Position numbers and translations under genes: made by a program. Below are positions 46,222 to 64,000 of a stretch of DNA of 64,000 nt, piece by piece (position 1 is the stretch's first letter; the number at the start of each line of letters is the position of its first letter). The notes beneath the pieces are model-generated. The model was given only the letters and a program-made list of their open reading frames with translations. It searched no databases and was not told the DNA's origin. This DNA is from Akebia trifoliata (Eukaryota; Streptophyta; Magnoliopsida; Ranunculales; Lardizabalaceae), in contig CM030709.1 of assembly GCA_017979445.1 (NCBI GenBank), positions 6,676,001-6,740,000 on the forward strand, given 5' to 3'.

Positions 46222-46586
46222 TTAAAAAATCTCGAATTTGACAATAAAAATGGTGAGTTCCACAATAAAAATGGTGACCTCAACAATAAATGAAAAGTGG
46301 TGAGCTCGCCCATAATGAGGGACCATTAAGAAGAAAACAAGTTTTACTAAATGGACTATTCAAGAAAAAAAGTTCCTCCACCAGAGTCCTTTCAAGTAAT
46401 TTTCCCTAAAAAATATATATATATAGAGTGTCGTGGCGACCACAACACACAATCACAAGGCACAATGGTATCTAAAAATACAACAAATGGATTTTGTGAA
46501 ATGCTCAGAGAAAACGCGCTGGCACTTCAACAGGGGGTATGTTTTAAGTATACAAAACCTGGGACCTCAAATCATGGCTTCTACGT

Positions 46587-49500
46587 TCAGTTAGTCTTTG
46601 GTTTCTTCAGCTTCTCCCAGCTAGAAAATATCAACCTCAGTACAGAGTATAGTAATGCAGTGGCGCAAGACAGTATGAAATTCCAACATGAGGAGGGCCA
46701 GTACCATGGATAAAGCAATCGGAAGAACAAGCTTATGAGATGACGTGGGTACCTTCCAATCTGCAACACAAGGATCGAGGATTGTTAAATCAACATCTCC
46801 AGTCTAATGCAAATAACTTTTCAAGCCTGGAAATAACAATTTAATAGGATTCCAACTTCATTGAATCCAATATTAAAGTTTTCCTCAGAATCAGATCTTT
46901 AAACTTGAATACACATTTCCGATTGTCTTGATAGCTTAATTTAAACTTTGCAACTGCACTCAAGGGGATTTTCATTGCGGATCTACTCTTGTAAAAGATG
47001 GGATAAAATTTGTAATTTGGTGGTTCCGTAGTTAGTCTTAGTGGGTTTTTTTTTTCTGCCACTCTGTCTTCCTAACAATGTAAAATTGATAAATGAGCCA
47101 CTCACAGGGAAAAGCAAATCTAATGCATCCCAGGCTGCATGACGAACAGCTCTCGTTGGATACATTGGACCACCAGGTGACGTGAAGCTATAGAGGCAAG
47201 CTTTCAACCGTGTGCTTGTCGTCATCCTTAGTTGCAAGCCTACACAAATTAATTGAACTTTTAACTAGAATATTCCAAGAAAAAAATAGCAGAATTCATA
47301 AATCAAGATTGTTGAACATCTTAATATTCATGGCCTGCACAAAATGAGTTCAGTGCTCAAAATAATTATTACCTTGTAGGACTTTCAAGTGTGAAAGGTA
47401 ATGTAGCAGTACTGGCTCCACCTTCAACTTTTGAAGCTGATAAAAACAAAAAAGAACATACTATCATATGAAGAAGAACGTAGATTCTATTAATTAGTCT
47501 CCCAAAATTAAGAAGAAACAAATTAATTAAAGAAGGTAAACTTTAATTGTATTATTTTTGGCGTTACCTGATCACTGAGCTCAATAACTAAAATGTCTGA
47601 TGGACCACCAACTAGAAAAGCATTTGGAAAAACAGGAAAGTGGTTCAAGAAAATTTCGAGCTTGTCAACTGCATGCATAAATAAATAAAAATAATTAGAA
47701 ACTAGCCAGCTTTTGGTTTTTGTCAATCAATGGAACATTTGCAAACCGATAAAGCCGCACCTAAGTCATAGAAGAATATAAACCTTGAAAGTAGAAGATA
47801 CAAATCTTGCTGGGCCTGAAATTAATTAAAATTGAGGGCACGTTAACATTTAACTGTCAATAAATAATTTAGAAATGTACATTGTATTTCATAAGACAGG
47901 TTTCTGGTTCATTACTTTGATGGCTACAGGAATACAAACTAATACAAACATCAAGTCACCATTAATTAAGATAACCAATGTTGAAAACTGTGCCTGACCT
48001 GTGGGGTGATTTTATTTAATCGCATGGGGACCAGTGCTACATCCTCAAGAAGATACTGGTGAGATAGGAAGGGGGATGAAAATATTAACCAGCGAATCTT
48101 TGATCATTGAATAATTCAATAAATAAATGAATTGGAGTAGCAAAGAACAAAATACTGATGGAAGGGGTATATTTTAGTCCAAAGAATCTTACACGGAACA
48201 AAGAGAAGAAACGCCTTGTGTTCGTTTGGATGTCAATCCTGCCAAGAAGCATTTGGTGCTTCACAGTTAAGCATCTTTGAGTTTAAGAACAAGTAACACC
48301 CATACAATGTGGCTTTAGGGTTTTAAAACACAAAGTTGAGTTATTATTGAAGGAAATTGAAAAATAGAACAAGTAACACCCATTCATACGATCAGTCAAT
48401 TTTTTTATTTTTTTTGGATTGGTATAGGGTTAGTGGTTAGTATGAAGTTGGGTTCAAGGAGGCTTGAACCTAGGACGTGGGAACAACACTCCATACGTCT
48501 TACCACTTAGCTAAGTGGGCACTTCTCATATGATCAGTCATTTTGTACACATGGCATTCTCTGACACCTCACGTCCGTGCAAAATAGCTAAGTTAACAGT
48601 ACCTAATTAATGTGGTAGCCGCTTAACCACCTGTTTGTCAATCATTGGTTTGTACACTTGGTTCTTTCACAAATTACAATTCCATACTGCTTAATTCATA
48701 TTTGAACGGTTGGCGATTCTTGAATAAATTGCTCATTATAACCACCATATTGTATACTAATCAATGCCACATGTTTGTCAACCATTGCTCAGTATTAAAA
48801 TTAATTGACCACCACTGAATTAGCAACTATTCATTAGGTAGCCCATTATTAATGATGTTGGCAATCCAGAAAGAGTCACTACCAAGGTTTAGAATCTTGT
48901 CTCTAGGCAATGTTTCAGTCAGGAGAAAAACTGAGATGGTCTTGATCAAACATTCTGAGACAATCCAAAACATTCCCGAAACATGAGTATTTCAGGGTCA
49001 ATGTTTCATTGTTGTCTCTACCCAAACGGGAATGTTCTACTGAAACATTCTGAAACGAGCGAAACTTTAAACGATGGTCGCTACTATACGTACCAGAAAA
49101 CATTTGTAGCACCTTGAACAAGGGCAGATGAATAACGTTGGAGGACGACTGAATTTTCGCGTTCAACTTCAAATAACTGCAAAACAGTCGAATATTTAGT
49201 ATATCAATATGTAATAGCATGTGAATTAGAAGAGAAAAACGAAGGGGAAGAACACAAAAGCCAATCTTAAGCAAGAAATAAAGACCACAAACATTCTATT
49301 GTTCATTGATTTGAGTTCAGGTTTATCGAAATTGCAATTCAATTCGAATGATGTGATGCAGGAAGTTAAAAGTTAAAACCATAAGAAGTAATTAGTGCCA
49401 ATAAATCAAAGAGTATAAAATGCCTATTGTAGTTTAACATGAATTCTATGCAATCTGTCAAACCAATCATCTCTAGTAACTGTATGTTTCTCTGTGAAAC

Positions 49501-52264
49501 AAGTAAAAGAAATACCACTCAAAACATCCTAAATTGCCTAAAAAGTATTGACCCCATTCCCCCCTACTCCTGTCCAGATTGAGAAGTTGACTGCACATAG
49601 AACCAATTCTCTAGAGAACTTCGTCACCATTTCAAGGCATTAAAGAGGTTTACATCTCGAGGCCCTCAAAAGGGCCTTGTGGTTCTCCATGGTTTATGAT
49701 TTATTTAAAGGGCATTGAAAAAACTTATGCCCTGGGGGAGGCACCTTTTTGAGATATATTGACTAAGGTGTACACTTCATTGGGGATATATTGTATTCCT
49801 TTTTACTCTCTATGATTTTGGTAGTACCATTAAGTATCAAGTTGTCCCTCTTATAATACTTAATTCACAAAGAGGTACTTAACTATATCTATTACATCTT
49901 CTCTTTGGGCCCTATTCTCAGAATCCCTACTTGATTCACAACTTCAGCACTCTCAAACTCTTCTTATTATTTTTCTCCCACTATTTTTTAAGTCTCTCCC
50001 CATTTTTCTGTCTTTCTTTGTTACTAGCCTACCATCCATTTTTTATTCTAGTCTGGATGGTAGTATGTTTCTTAGTTAAATTGGTTGTTCCACAAAGTTT
50101 TACCTTTTTTTTCTAGGGTTTACAAGCTTGAAAAGTTAGGAATATGAAACTACGGATGTAGTTTAGTTTTAATTTGATTCTGACACTTCCGACTTCTGAT
50201 GGTAATCGGTAATCCCACAAGAATTTTTTATATACCAATGAACTATAATAACTAGAAGACAAACATTAAAACATATAGTTGCAAGACATCCTATCACAAC
50301 ACAAATGTGACCATGAAAAATTTCGTTACATAAAAGAACACAACAATTTGTGGAAAAAGGTAAGAAAACTAAGATGATAATCCTACAACAGGTTTCTATC
50401 TACCAATAAACTACAATAACTAGGAGAGAAGCACAAAAATGTATAGGTACAAAACAACCTTCCATAACACAAATGGCCCTGAAACATTTCATCAGCGGCA
50501 AGAACACATACCCATTTGTGGAAAAGGAGGGCGAAGATATGAGACGCAAATGACTGACTCCAGATTTGGACAATCATATCAAGGATGGGTTTTCCATTCT
50601 CAGGCACCCTAACAAAATGATCAGCAAGCACATCGTAAAAGCATAAACGGTTCACAATCTCATCCTCAGCATCAGAATCTTCAACTACATCCCTGTTCCG
50701 AATTATGTCTGTTTTCATTTCCAGTGCAGAAGATTAGAACAGTCACATTGAACAAAAAGGTATCATTCTGAAAATCATCTTAAGAAAACAATGCTTATAT
50801 ACATGTATTACATACAATAAAAGCTATGCCAATGTACATACAATGTATTACATATACACGCCTTGTCAATCTGACACTACAAAATAGTTGTTGCACACCA
50901 GACGATCACATTCATCCCAAATACTAGGCTTGGACTTACATCAGTAATAAGTTCAACGACTGCTGAAACTTACATATAATAAAAGCATGCAAACGTGGGT
51001 GTACTAGGACTTAACTAGAGTTAGAAAACCTTCTTGGATAGCAAGATACAGAAAACATTTTTTAGACCTGCAACCTCCACCAAAGCCTCTAAAAAATCCT
51101 CCTTTGATGGATTTGAAGACTCAACAATGCTAGTGAAGCCAAATTTCATTATTGTCTCTCCTCAGTATGTCTGATGGTTAGGAGGTCCAATCAATGCCTA
51201 TCTCTTATGTGGATCAATCACCTATAGATAAGGACCAGATGGTGGGATTCTCAGTTAAATCTTTCTATAATACCTTAAGTCCTTCCTCTTTTTTAAAAGA
51301 TTCGGGATCCAATACGGGTCCCTTTTCTATAAAATATGTTAGGTGTCTATGTGGCACACTTTAGTTGGTGTTTAAAACACCTTGGGCTCCTAAGCAAGCC
51401 ATTCACGCAGCCCAATGTATTATTTCCTAATCAAATTGTGCCATGTAGACACCGTTTCTATCTATAGAACGGGACACCGTGTGGGATCTCTGGACTCTTT
51501 TCGAAATTCCCCAGCCATCGCCATTTGACTCAATATGCCATATGTTGGGGGATATGGAAGCAAATAAATTGTAGGATGTTTGAGGGGATTGAACACTTTC
51601 TTTAGAAGGTTCTAAAGTGCATTTTGGGGCTTTTAATGTTTTGTAGTCAAGCATTCAAAGAATTCTAAAGGGTCTACACTTTGTCCCAATGACTAGGGTC
51701 AGAAACATGAATCCTGTTTCACCATCTAACTTTATAAAGAACCATATCTTCTATCAACTATCAAGGCATGATACATCATAAGTTTCCTTGATACCTACAT
51801 CCATGTAATCTTCAATATTCCTCTAGTCCTTTTAGAGTCCTCAACATATAGCACAATACTCCTCCTCGTCGGTCTTGTTGACAGTCTTCTTTGCAGATGC
51901 CCAAACCATCTCAAAAGATTTTACCTTAGTATATTTCCTATTGGAATCATTCCTAAATTTGCTCATATATACTAATTTCTGATTTTGTTGTTCCTAATCT
52001 TACTAATCACCCATCTTTGTTATGCTTATTCTATAAACATCTTGTCTCTCGACAACCCAACATTCATTTCTATAAAACATAGCTGGCCTTACAGTTTTCT
52101 TGTAAAATTTTCCAGGAATCAAACCAATTTCTCTAAAGCTTTTTAGTTATTGCTAGAATGAGCAACAATCCACCATGTATAGGTCCATTGTGGTGATCCC
52201 TAAACATTTATTCTCAAACAAAAACACATTGAACAGATCCATAAGCCCCCCCCCCCCCCCCACC

Positions 52265-52295
<31 letters not shown>

Positions 52296-52667
52296 AAAAA
52301 AAAAACCAACAACAACAGAGCCGAGAAAGAGCTTAATACCTTGGGCTCGCACATCAATTTCCAAAGCTATATCCGCAAATAGCCCTTGCAACGAGTTGGG
52401 AATCTGAGGTTGAGAGGCTAGTGCCTGCAAATATTTTCAATTGCACATAAATTTATCTACTTTACCACAAGCTCATCTATAATAAGTTAAGAACCATTAA
52501 GAGAGGGAAAAAAAGATGAATTTGGTGACAATTATTCTCCATTATTAGAATTCAAAACAACAATAATATCATCGAAAAAGAAACTTCACCCGACGAAACT
52601 TTTTCTCGATTTCTTGAGAAAGCGCGGTAAGATAAGCAGAGCTCGAAACCGTCGAATCTGGAGTCAT
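46587..52667 (-). CDS. Conserved plant protein of unknown function, 357 aa
   Basis: Eleven exons on the minus strand: 52590-52667, 52340-52424, 50512-50708, 49094-49176, 48193-48238, 47999-48055, 47761-47815, 47568-47668, 47373-47436, 47106-47239 and 46587-46760. All are GT-AG and in phase, giving 358 codons. The reconstructed protein starts MTPDSTVSSSAYLTALSQEI. It includes RLCFYDVLADHFVRVPENGK, WSQSFASHIFALLFHKW, ALVQGATNVFWIDIQTNTRR and SPGGPMYPTRAVRHAAWDAL, and ends in a hydrophobic, tryptophan-rich tail (HLISLFFRLLYPWYWPSSCW) followed by a basic end. I recall this as a widely conserved single-copy-like plant protein without established function, but cannot name it. Its helical, leucine-rich character suggests a repeat or scaffold fold, and the tail might sit in or on a membrane; both are inference. 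Intron 2 carries a LINE relic. Confidence 0.85.
48395..48530 (-). mobile_element. tRNA-derived SINE head in intron 4-5 region of the unknown gene
   Basis: On the minus strand TAGCTAAGTGG (48503-48513) is a perfect A-box fit and GGTTCAAGCC (48461-48470) a B-box fit, with about 32 bp between. A T-rich tract follows on the plus-strand left side. It cannot fold as a full tRNA. It lies in the intron between exons 4 and 5. Confidence 0.65.
50211..50543. repeat. Tandem duplication including the exon 3 splice donor
   Basis: Copy one (about 50211-50370) and copy two (about 50381-50543) are spaced 170 bp apart and share AATCC(C/T)ACAA, AACTA(T/C)AATAACTAG and ATTTGTGGAAAA. The second contains the last bases and donor of exon 3 (TGG|GTATG on the minus strand). 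In the first the matching site reads TTGTTGTG and has no GT donor in that position. Confidence 0.7.
51670..52130 (-). pseudogene. LINE reverse-transcriptase C-terminal relic in intron 2
   Basis: Broken frames on the minus strand read VRPAMFYRNECWVVERQ, LLRWFGHLQRR, SKRTRGILKITWM and, near the end, HVSDPSHWDKV-like sequence. That order is the conserved 3' end of plant LINE open frames (RWFGH, RGRPKKTW, RIHVADP). Stops and frameshifts show decay. A related tail is at 57880-58040. Confidence 0.7.
52246..52305. repeat. Long C-run followed by A-run
   Basis: A run of 40 bases that is all C but for one A is followed by about 20 A. It lies in intron 2 of the minus-strand gene, 35 bp from the exon 2 donor. 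Length may be unreliable for technical reasons. Confidence 0.9.
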
Positions 52668-53523
52668 TCTTGTGAAACCTCCAATTACAAAGCATTTAAG
52701 AAGAGAAACCCTAACCCTAATTTCTATTCAGATTACAGAAGTTCAACGGTTTAGATCGCCATGTCCGTACACTGAAGCTTGAACAGACATGAAATCTTCT
52801 AAACAAACAAGAAAACACATGAAATCTTCAAACAAGAGTCAAAAATATAAAATACGAAACCCTTAGATGAAGACAACAAGGAATCAGGTCGTAATGGAAC
52901 CCTAATTCGGCGTTTTCGCTTAAAAGGCGACGAAAACTACTCCAGAAGGAGGTCCAAGGCGGAGAGTAATGGCGAAGACATAATGATCGAAATTGACACG
53001 TATCTATTACTACAAGATGAGTTTGGATAAAATAAATGATTATTTAATTTGAAATTACCAAAATACCCTTCAATGTTACAAAATACAAATAGTCGAATCA
53101 AATGCGACGTCTCTGTACGGTGGGTTTATCCAGTAGTGCAGAATGAAGATGATAGATTGATGTACTTTGTGACACGTGGAAAATATACAATGATTTTGAC
53201 TGGTCAGGTTTTAAGTGGGTATTGTACGGTGAAGATTGACGATTAACGATTTAGTAATCCGTATGTGATGTATGTGTGTTACACAGTTACACTAATTGTT
53301 TACTCTTGTAGATCCATGTGAGTTTGAAAAACGGGTATGAACCCTCTGTACTCTGACCATGTTGTTTATACAGCTTTCTTTCGTTAGGCCGAAGCACAGC
53401 ACACGTGGGAAGTGAGGTGTTGATTTTCAAACAACCCACGTGTCTCTCAAATGCGCCACGTTCTAGTCTAATAGAAGTGCTTCTTCATCACTTGGAAAAA
53501 GAATGCCAACTATTTTATTTTTT
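52668..53523. other. Upstream region of the unknown minus-strand gene
   Basis: This holds its 5' UTR and probable promoter. CACGTG occurs at about 53401-53406 (ACACGTGGG) and again near 53440 (CCACGTGTC), both ABRE/G-box-like. No gene is seen; the 65-codon frame at 53049 resembles nothing known. Confidence 0.4.
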
Positions 53524-54611
53524 GGGTTTTGTTAACATATGCCCTAAGTACGTTAAATACACCTATGGAATCTAATAAATTGAGGACAGTTTTTTTAGGA
53601 AAATAAATTTTAAGGGAAAATTACTTAAAGGATCATGGTGGAGGGATTTTTTTAAATTAGTGTTTAAGTTTTAACATTTTAATTAATAGTTCATTAAGTA
53701 AAAAAATTATTTGTAATCAGTCCATGAACCTCACTCCACACATCTCTTACGATTGAAATGTCGAAACTAGTCTTAATATTCGAACTCACCATTTTTGTTA
53801 ATTTTTTTTTTTTTTTGAATTTTTGACATTCTAGTCAAGTTTCGATGACTTCATTATCATGAAAAGGATTTGAGAAGGAAGAAGAAATCAATTTAAGGGT
53901 TTTTCAAGTACTTTGAAGGTGTATGTAAAAAGTTAAATTTTTTTTTAATTTTTTTGTACTTCGTTCTTTAATGAAAATGGATCAACGGTGGTTCTTTTAG
54001 CTTGAAATCATCTACACAAGTCATTATGTCAAGTTTTTAATCGATCTTTCCCTATGTTTTAGTCAGAAAAACTCAAAAAATGAAAATAAGTGGGTTTTAC
54101 CAACGTCAAGCTCACCCACCTTTTTTATTTTTTATTTTTTTTATTTTTTTTTATTTTTTATAGTTCAACATTTTTATTGTCGAGTTTAACATTTTTTTTT
54201 TTAATTGTTGAACTCAACAATAAAAATTGGTGAGCTCGACAATAAAAATGTTAAACTCAATAATAAATAAAAGTGGTGTTTTTTTTTAATCTCGATTTCG
54301 TTCTTCATTTTTTGTTTTAAATAGTTTGTTATTTGCATTTGTCATTCCCGATAAAACATCATTAGAAATTATTGGAATCACAGTTAGAAAACCAAAATAT
54401 GTGAAGAAGATGAAAAAATGGTAGTTTCGATATTTCAAAAATATTATAACCTAAGATGAGGTAGAAGGACCATTAAGAAAATAAAGTTTTACTTAATGGA
54501 CTATCAAGCAATCATGCAAAACTCAAGGACTAATTAGAAAGAAATCCCTTCACCAGGGGTCCTTTAAGTAAATTTTCTTGTACTTAACGTAACACATTTT
54601 AACAAAACCCC
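53524..54611. mobile_element. TIR element family E (copy E1) containing D3
   Basis: The outer ends GGGTTTTGTTAACATATGCC and, inverted from the right, GGGGTTTTGTTAAAATGTG match each other and E2 at 8558-8714. Only about 92 bp on the left and 34 bp on the right belong to E1. The rest is copy D3 of family D inserted into it. Confidence 0.6.
53616..54577 (+). mobile_element. TIR element family D, copy D3 (962 bp)
   Basis: The left end GAAAATTACTTAAAGGATCA and the inverted right end GAAAATTTACTTAAAGGACC continue as paired sequence for about 50 bp. The interior contains the palindromic minisatellite (about 54100-54260: GTCGAGTTTAACATTTTT against ACAATAAAAATGTTAAACTC). It has the same orientation as D2 and is the least disturbed copy. 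Confidence 0.78.
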
Positions 54612-54840
54612 AATTTTTTTAGAATTGCTATTGGCACCCCCAACCTTTACATTTTACACTCCAATTAAAGTTTAAAACACACTCCTCAAATTTTATAAGG
54701 GTTTGGCTAAAATTATGGGCACCCCAACTTTTACTTATTCTCAATCATTCACTTATGGTTGAGATTAAGCGCTACTTATGTCAAAATTCCAATTTCGATA
54801 CACTTCACTTTAATCCTTAAAATTTATTGAAAGTGAGTTA

Positions 54841-55093
54841 TGTAAGAGAATACTATGCATGAGATATATTATATCATTATCAATATATTTAATCACAAAA
54901 GAAAGGTAATGATGGGAAATAATATGTGTAGCAATATCAATTAGGATATTATATATTAGGAATATTATTAAAGTAGAATATTTATATATTATACTTGTTT
55001 CCATATCTTGGTTGATGTAATTTCTATAAATACCCTATTAGAGTTCATGTAATATTCATCCAAGAATTATAAAAAAAAATTCAGAATTCCACA
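54841..55093. mobile_element. Solo LTR (253 bp)
   Basis: It begins TGTAAGAGAATACTATGC and ends AATTCCACA, with exact 5-bp flanks AGTTA (54836-54840 and 55094-55098). A TATAAATACC box near 55025 and a downstream TTCATGTAATATTCATCC fit a promoter and R region. No internal element remains, so it is a recombination-derived solo LTR. Its 5' two-thirds are related to both arms at 24204-24548. Confidence 0.85.
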
Positions 55094-55304
55094 AGTTAAT
55101 CACTACTTTCATTATTTCAATTCATATATATTTTTGTTGTTCTTTTTCTCACTTTTTTTTATTTATTTTTTTTATTTTTATGATCTTCAATTTTGACTAA
55201 TTCCAATAAAGGGGTTTTAATCGATCTTAATTAAACATATTGGAGGAACATTGAAATGTAAGTTTTTTTTACTTAATGTTTTCATTGTAAGTTTATTTTT
55301 AATA

Positions 55305-55425
55305 AGTTCGAACTTGAACCTAAGTCTCTAATATCATCATCCAAAGACTTTACCAACTAGACTAGATAGCACTTGCTATAATTTAAAAGACTTTACCAAC
55401 TAGACTAGATAGCACTTGCTATATA
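55305..55425 (-). mobile_element. tRNA-derived SINE-like fragment with partial duplication
   Basis: On the minus strand TAGTCTAGTTGG (55353-55364) is A-box-like and GGTTCAAGTTC (55310-55320) B-box-like. A 38-bp piece with CTTTACCAACTAGACTAGAT is present twice (55343-55380 and about 55386-55423), duplicating the A-box region only. Confidence 0.5.
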
Positions 55426-55932
55426 TTATTTAAATTTAAGTTTACTAGAAAAAATTTATCTAACTTTATGGGTTTTTTCACCTCTTCCTCCAACCCTTGG
55501 ACAAACTTGATTTTTGATGAGTGCCTTGACTACCCTATCCTACAAACTTTTCGATGATTAAGTCAATATTGAATTTAGTGAAGTAACAATATGTTTTCAA
55601 AAAAAAATGCATACCTTTGTCTTCTTTTGAGGTAGTATTTATCAATTTTAGCTTGTCAATCCCTGTTAAGTCGGAATTCCTCATTTAATTACGAAAGAAT
55701 TAGTCAATAATTTTCTTCCCTTCCTGAATAGATTTCTCCCTTATCTTTCTATATAATTATATGTTGGTTGACGACCTTTCCTATTTGGGACATAATCTTC
55801 CCATGCATTTTGCCATTTAGAGTGTCCGATATAATGGGATGATGAGAATTTCATTTCACCTTGGGGTTTTCCGTATCTGAAACATTCAAGTTGGAAATTT
55901 ATTTTCTATCATTACACTAACTATATATACAT
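55426..55932. other. Intergenic sequence, nothing recognised
   Basis: AT-rich DNA without a gene, repeat border or regulatory site that I can support. Confidence 0.4.
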
Positions 55933-56750
55933 AGGGACCAATTAGTTGCACACCACCCATGTCCAATTGCACCCCATCACTTAAAAATTCCCCTTTGCAC
56001 TCCTTTTGGATGATTACACTATATAAATAATATAAAAATTGCACTTATTTTGTTCTTCTTCCCCAAATATGCCCACGTAAATTATTGTTAGTTCTCTTAG
56101 TTTGTTGTAGTCTAATCTACTTGCAAACATCACAAATCCCTTGTAATCACTATATATTCGGATTGATTAACCAAGGAAGGGAAACTCATTGGAATCCATG
56201 TTGACACTTGACACTTTGGACTAATCGGTAATCATAGAATTCCAAGAGATAAGATCCAAGCATAGTCTTTTATCAATTTAAACAAAGTCTAAATAGAGTT
56301 TGGAAAACCGATACCTTCAATTCGTGCCAAAGAGAACATGAGCAAAATTAATCACATGAAAAATAAAGAGTGAACATAACAGCCATGAGAAGATGAATAA
56401 GCCCTTAAATCATAAAATTACCATAATAAAGCATGGTTTTTAAACTCAGTATCGCGTCTCGTCTCGTTCAGCTCCGATACCGAGTCGTCTCGGACGAGTT
56501 TTCGATACGTTTGAGACGTCTCGTGAGATAACTCAAAAAATATAAGGTGAGACATAAAATTCAATTAAAAAAATGACTTTGTGAGTTGGTCTCATTCAGC
56601 TCCGATACCTAGTTAACTCGGATGATACGTCTCGGTCTCAGACGAATTTAAAAACCATGTAATGAAGTGCAATTAGTAAGTTAAAAAAAGTATTTTTTTT
56701 TTAATGTTAGAGTGCAACTAACAACTAGTAGTCTGCAAATAGTCAATCCT
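55933..56750 (+). mobile_element. TIR element family F, copy F2, carrying a nested hAT MITE
   Basis: The left end AGGGACCAATTAGTTGCACA and inverted right end AGGATTGACTATTTGCAGAC are diverged inverted repeats shared with F1. A MITE (56432-56659) is inserted near its right end. The frame that is open in F1 is closed here. Confidence 0.6.
56432..56659. mobile_element. hAT-type MITE (228 bp) nested in F2
   Basis: The ends CATGGTTTTTAAACTC and, inverted, CATGGTTTTTAAATTCG bound it. The 8-bp flanks are TAATAAAG (56424-56431) and TAATGAAG (56660-56667), seven of eight matching. The interior is rich in GTCTCG/CGAGAC words and the repeated CATTCAGCTCCGATACC (also GTTCAGCTCCGATACC). Confidence 0.8.
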
Positions 56751-57037
56751 TATATTTTATAAATATATGAATAATGCAGAAGTGACCTCAGATTGAAACC
56801 TCATATCGCACTTCTTGGCGTGAAAGTCTATGGTAACTATAAATATTTTTCATTGAGATACGAGTGAAAAGTTCACGCATATTGTGAAAAATTTGAAGAA
56901 TTTTGTGGTTATGACGGGATGAAGCCCCAATCCTTGTTGTTTTTGGGCGGTCCCATCCGGTCTGGGCCGGGCTAGTGGGTTCAAACCCTTGAACCGGGTA
57001 AAATTGAGTGGACGCCATGTCAATTGTCAAATGATAA

Positions 57038-64000
<6,963 letters not shown>

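Larger units (their letters stand above)
45024..46404 (+). mobile_element. TIR element family D, copy D2, split by F1
   Basis: The left end has GAAAAATTAT-GGCGGAGGG and CTAATTAATCCCTAAGTTTT; the right end inverted reads GGAAAATTACTTGAAAGGAC. It follows D3 closely along its length (ATCGATCAAGGATGGTTCTTTT, CCATGTATTTTAGT) until about 45470, where family F copy F1 is inserted inside the minisatellite. The sequence resumes at 46222 with CTCGAATTTGACAATAAAAA. Confidence 0.75.

Noticed and set aside
48395..48530. Possible intact tRNA gene
   Set aside because: A and B boxes are present but no acceptor stem or anticodon arm can be formed; a SINE head fits better.
51427..51654. 75-codon minus-strand frame
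   Set aside because: No recognised family; it lies within an intron beside a LINE relic and is likely decayed repeat sequence.

Overview
This is nuclear DNA from a flowering plant, most likely a woody eudicot; the species cannot be told from the window. It is AT-rich, with GT-AG introns, long intergenic spaces, a Ty1/copia element and many small inverted-repeat transposons. Five conserved plant genes can be assembled exon by exon, and in each the reading frame is kept across every junction. In order they are: an actin-depolymerizing factor (+, 9630-11127), histone H2B (+, 17952-18377), a TIC32-like short-chain dehydrogenase (-, 20242-23665), an ALY/REF mRNA-export adaptor (+, 33360-43343), a conserved 357-residue protein of unknown function (-, 46587-52667), and, as a sixth and partial gene, an organellar-type methionyl-tRNA synthetase (+, from 57095, running off the right edge). 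They are unrelated housekeeping genes and show no sign of joint regulation.

From 735 to 7126 lies a very young, complete Ty1/copia retrotransposon on the minus strand. It has perfect 5-bp target duplications (ATTTG), LTRs differing at about three bases outside microsatellites, and one uninterrupted 1284-codon gag-pol frame. It lacks the usual initiator-tRNA primer site. Instead, the sequence at that position is perfectly complementary over 13 nt to a stretch of its own LTR.

Spaces between genes and inside introns hold several families of non-autonomous transposons, many with readable target duplications. These include five separate hAT-type elements, a three-copy hAT-type MITE family (8075, 8736, 34015), a three-copy family of about 1 kb with an internal palindromic minisatellite (25091, 45024, 53616), a nested family (45477, 55933), tRNA-derived SINE-like pieces and LINE/copia relics. 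The last intron of ALY has grown to 6.56 kb by such insertions.

The most unusual structures are (i) the possible self-priming arrangement of the young copia element; (ii) 24204-24548, two 5' parts of one LTR family joined head to head and flanked by an exact 5-bp target duplication, as if an inverted cDNA had been integrated; its relative is a clean solo LTR at 54841-55093; and (iii) clear nesting (345-bp LTR palindrome inside a larger palindromic MITE; F element inside D element; D element inside E element) that gives relative insertion ages. No CRISPR, organellar insert, rRNA or intact tRNA gene was recognised.
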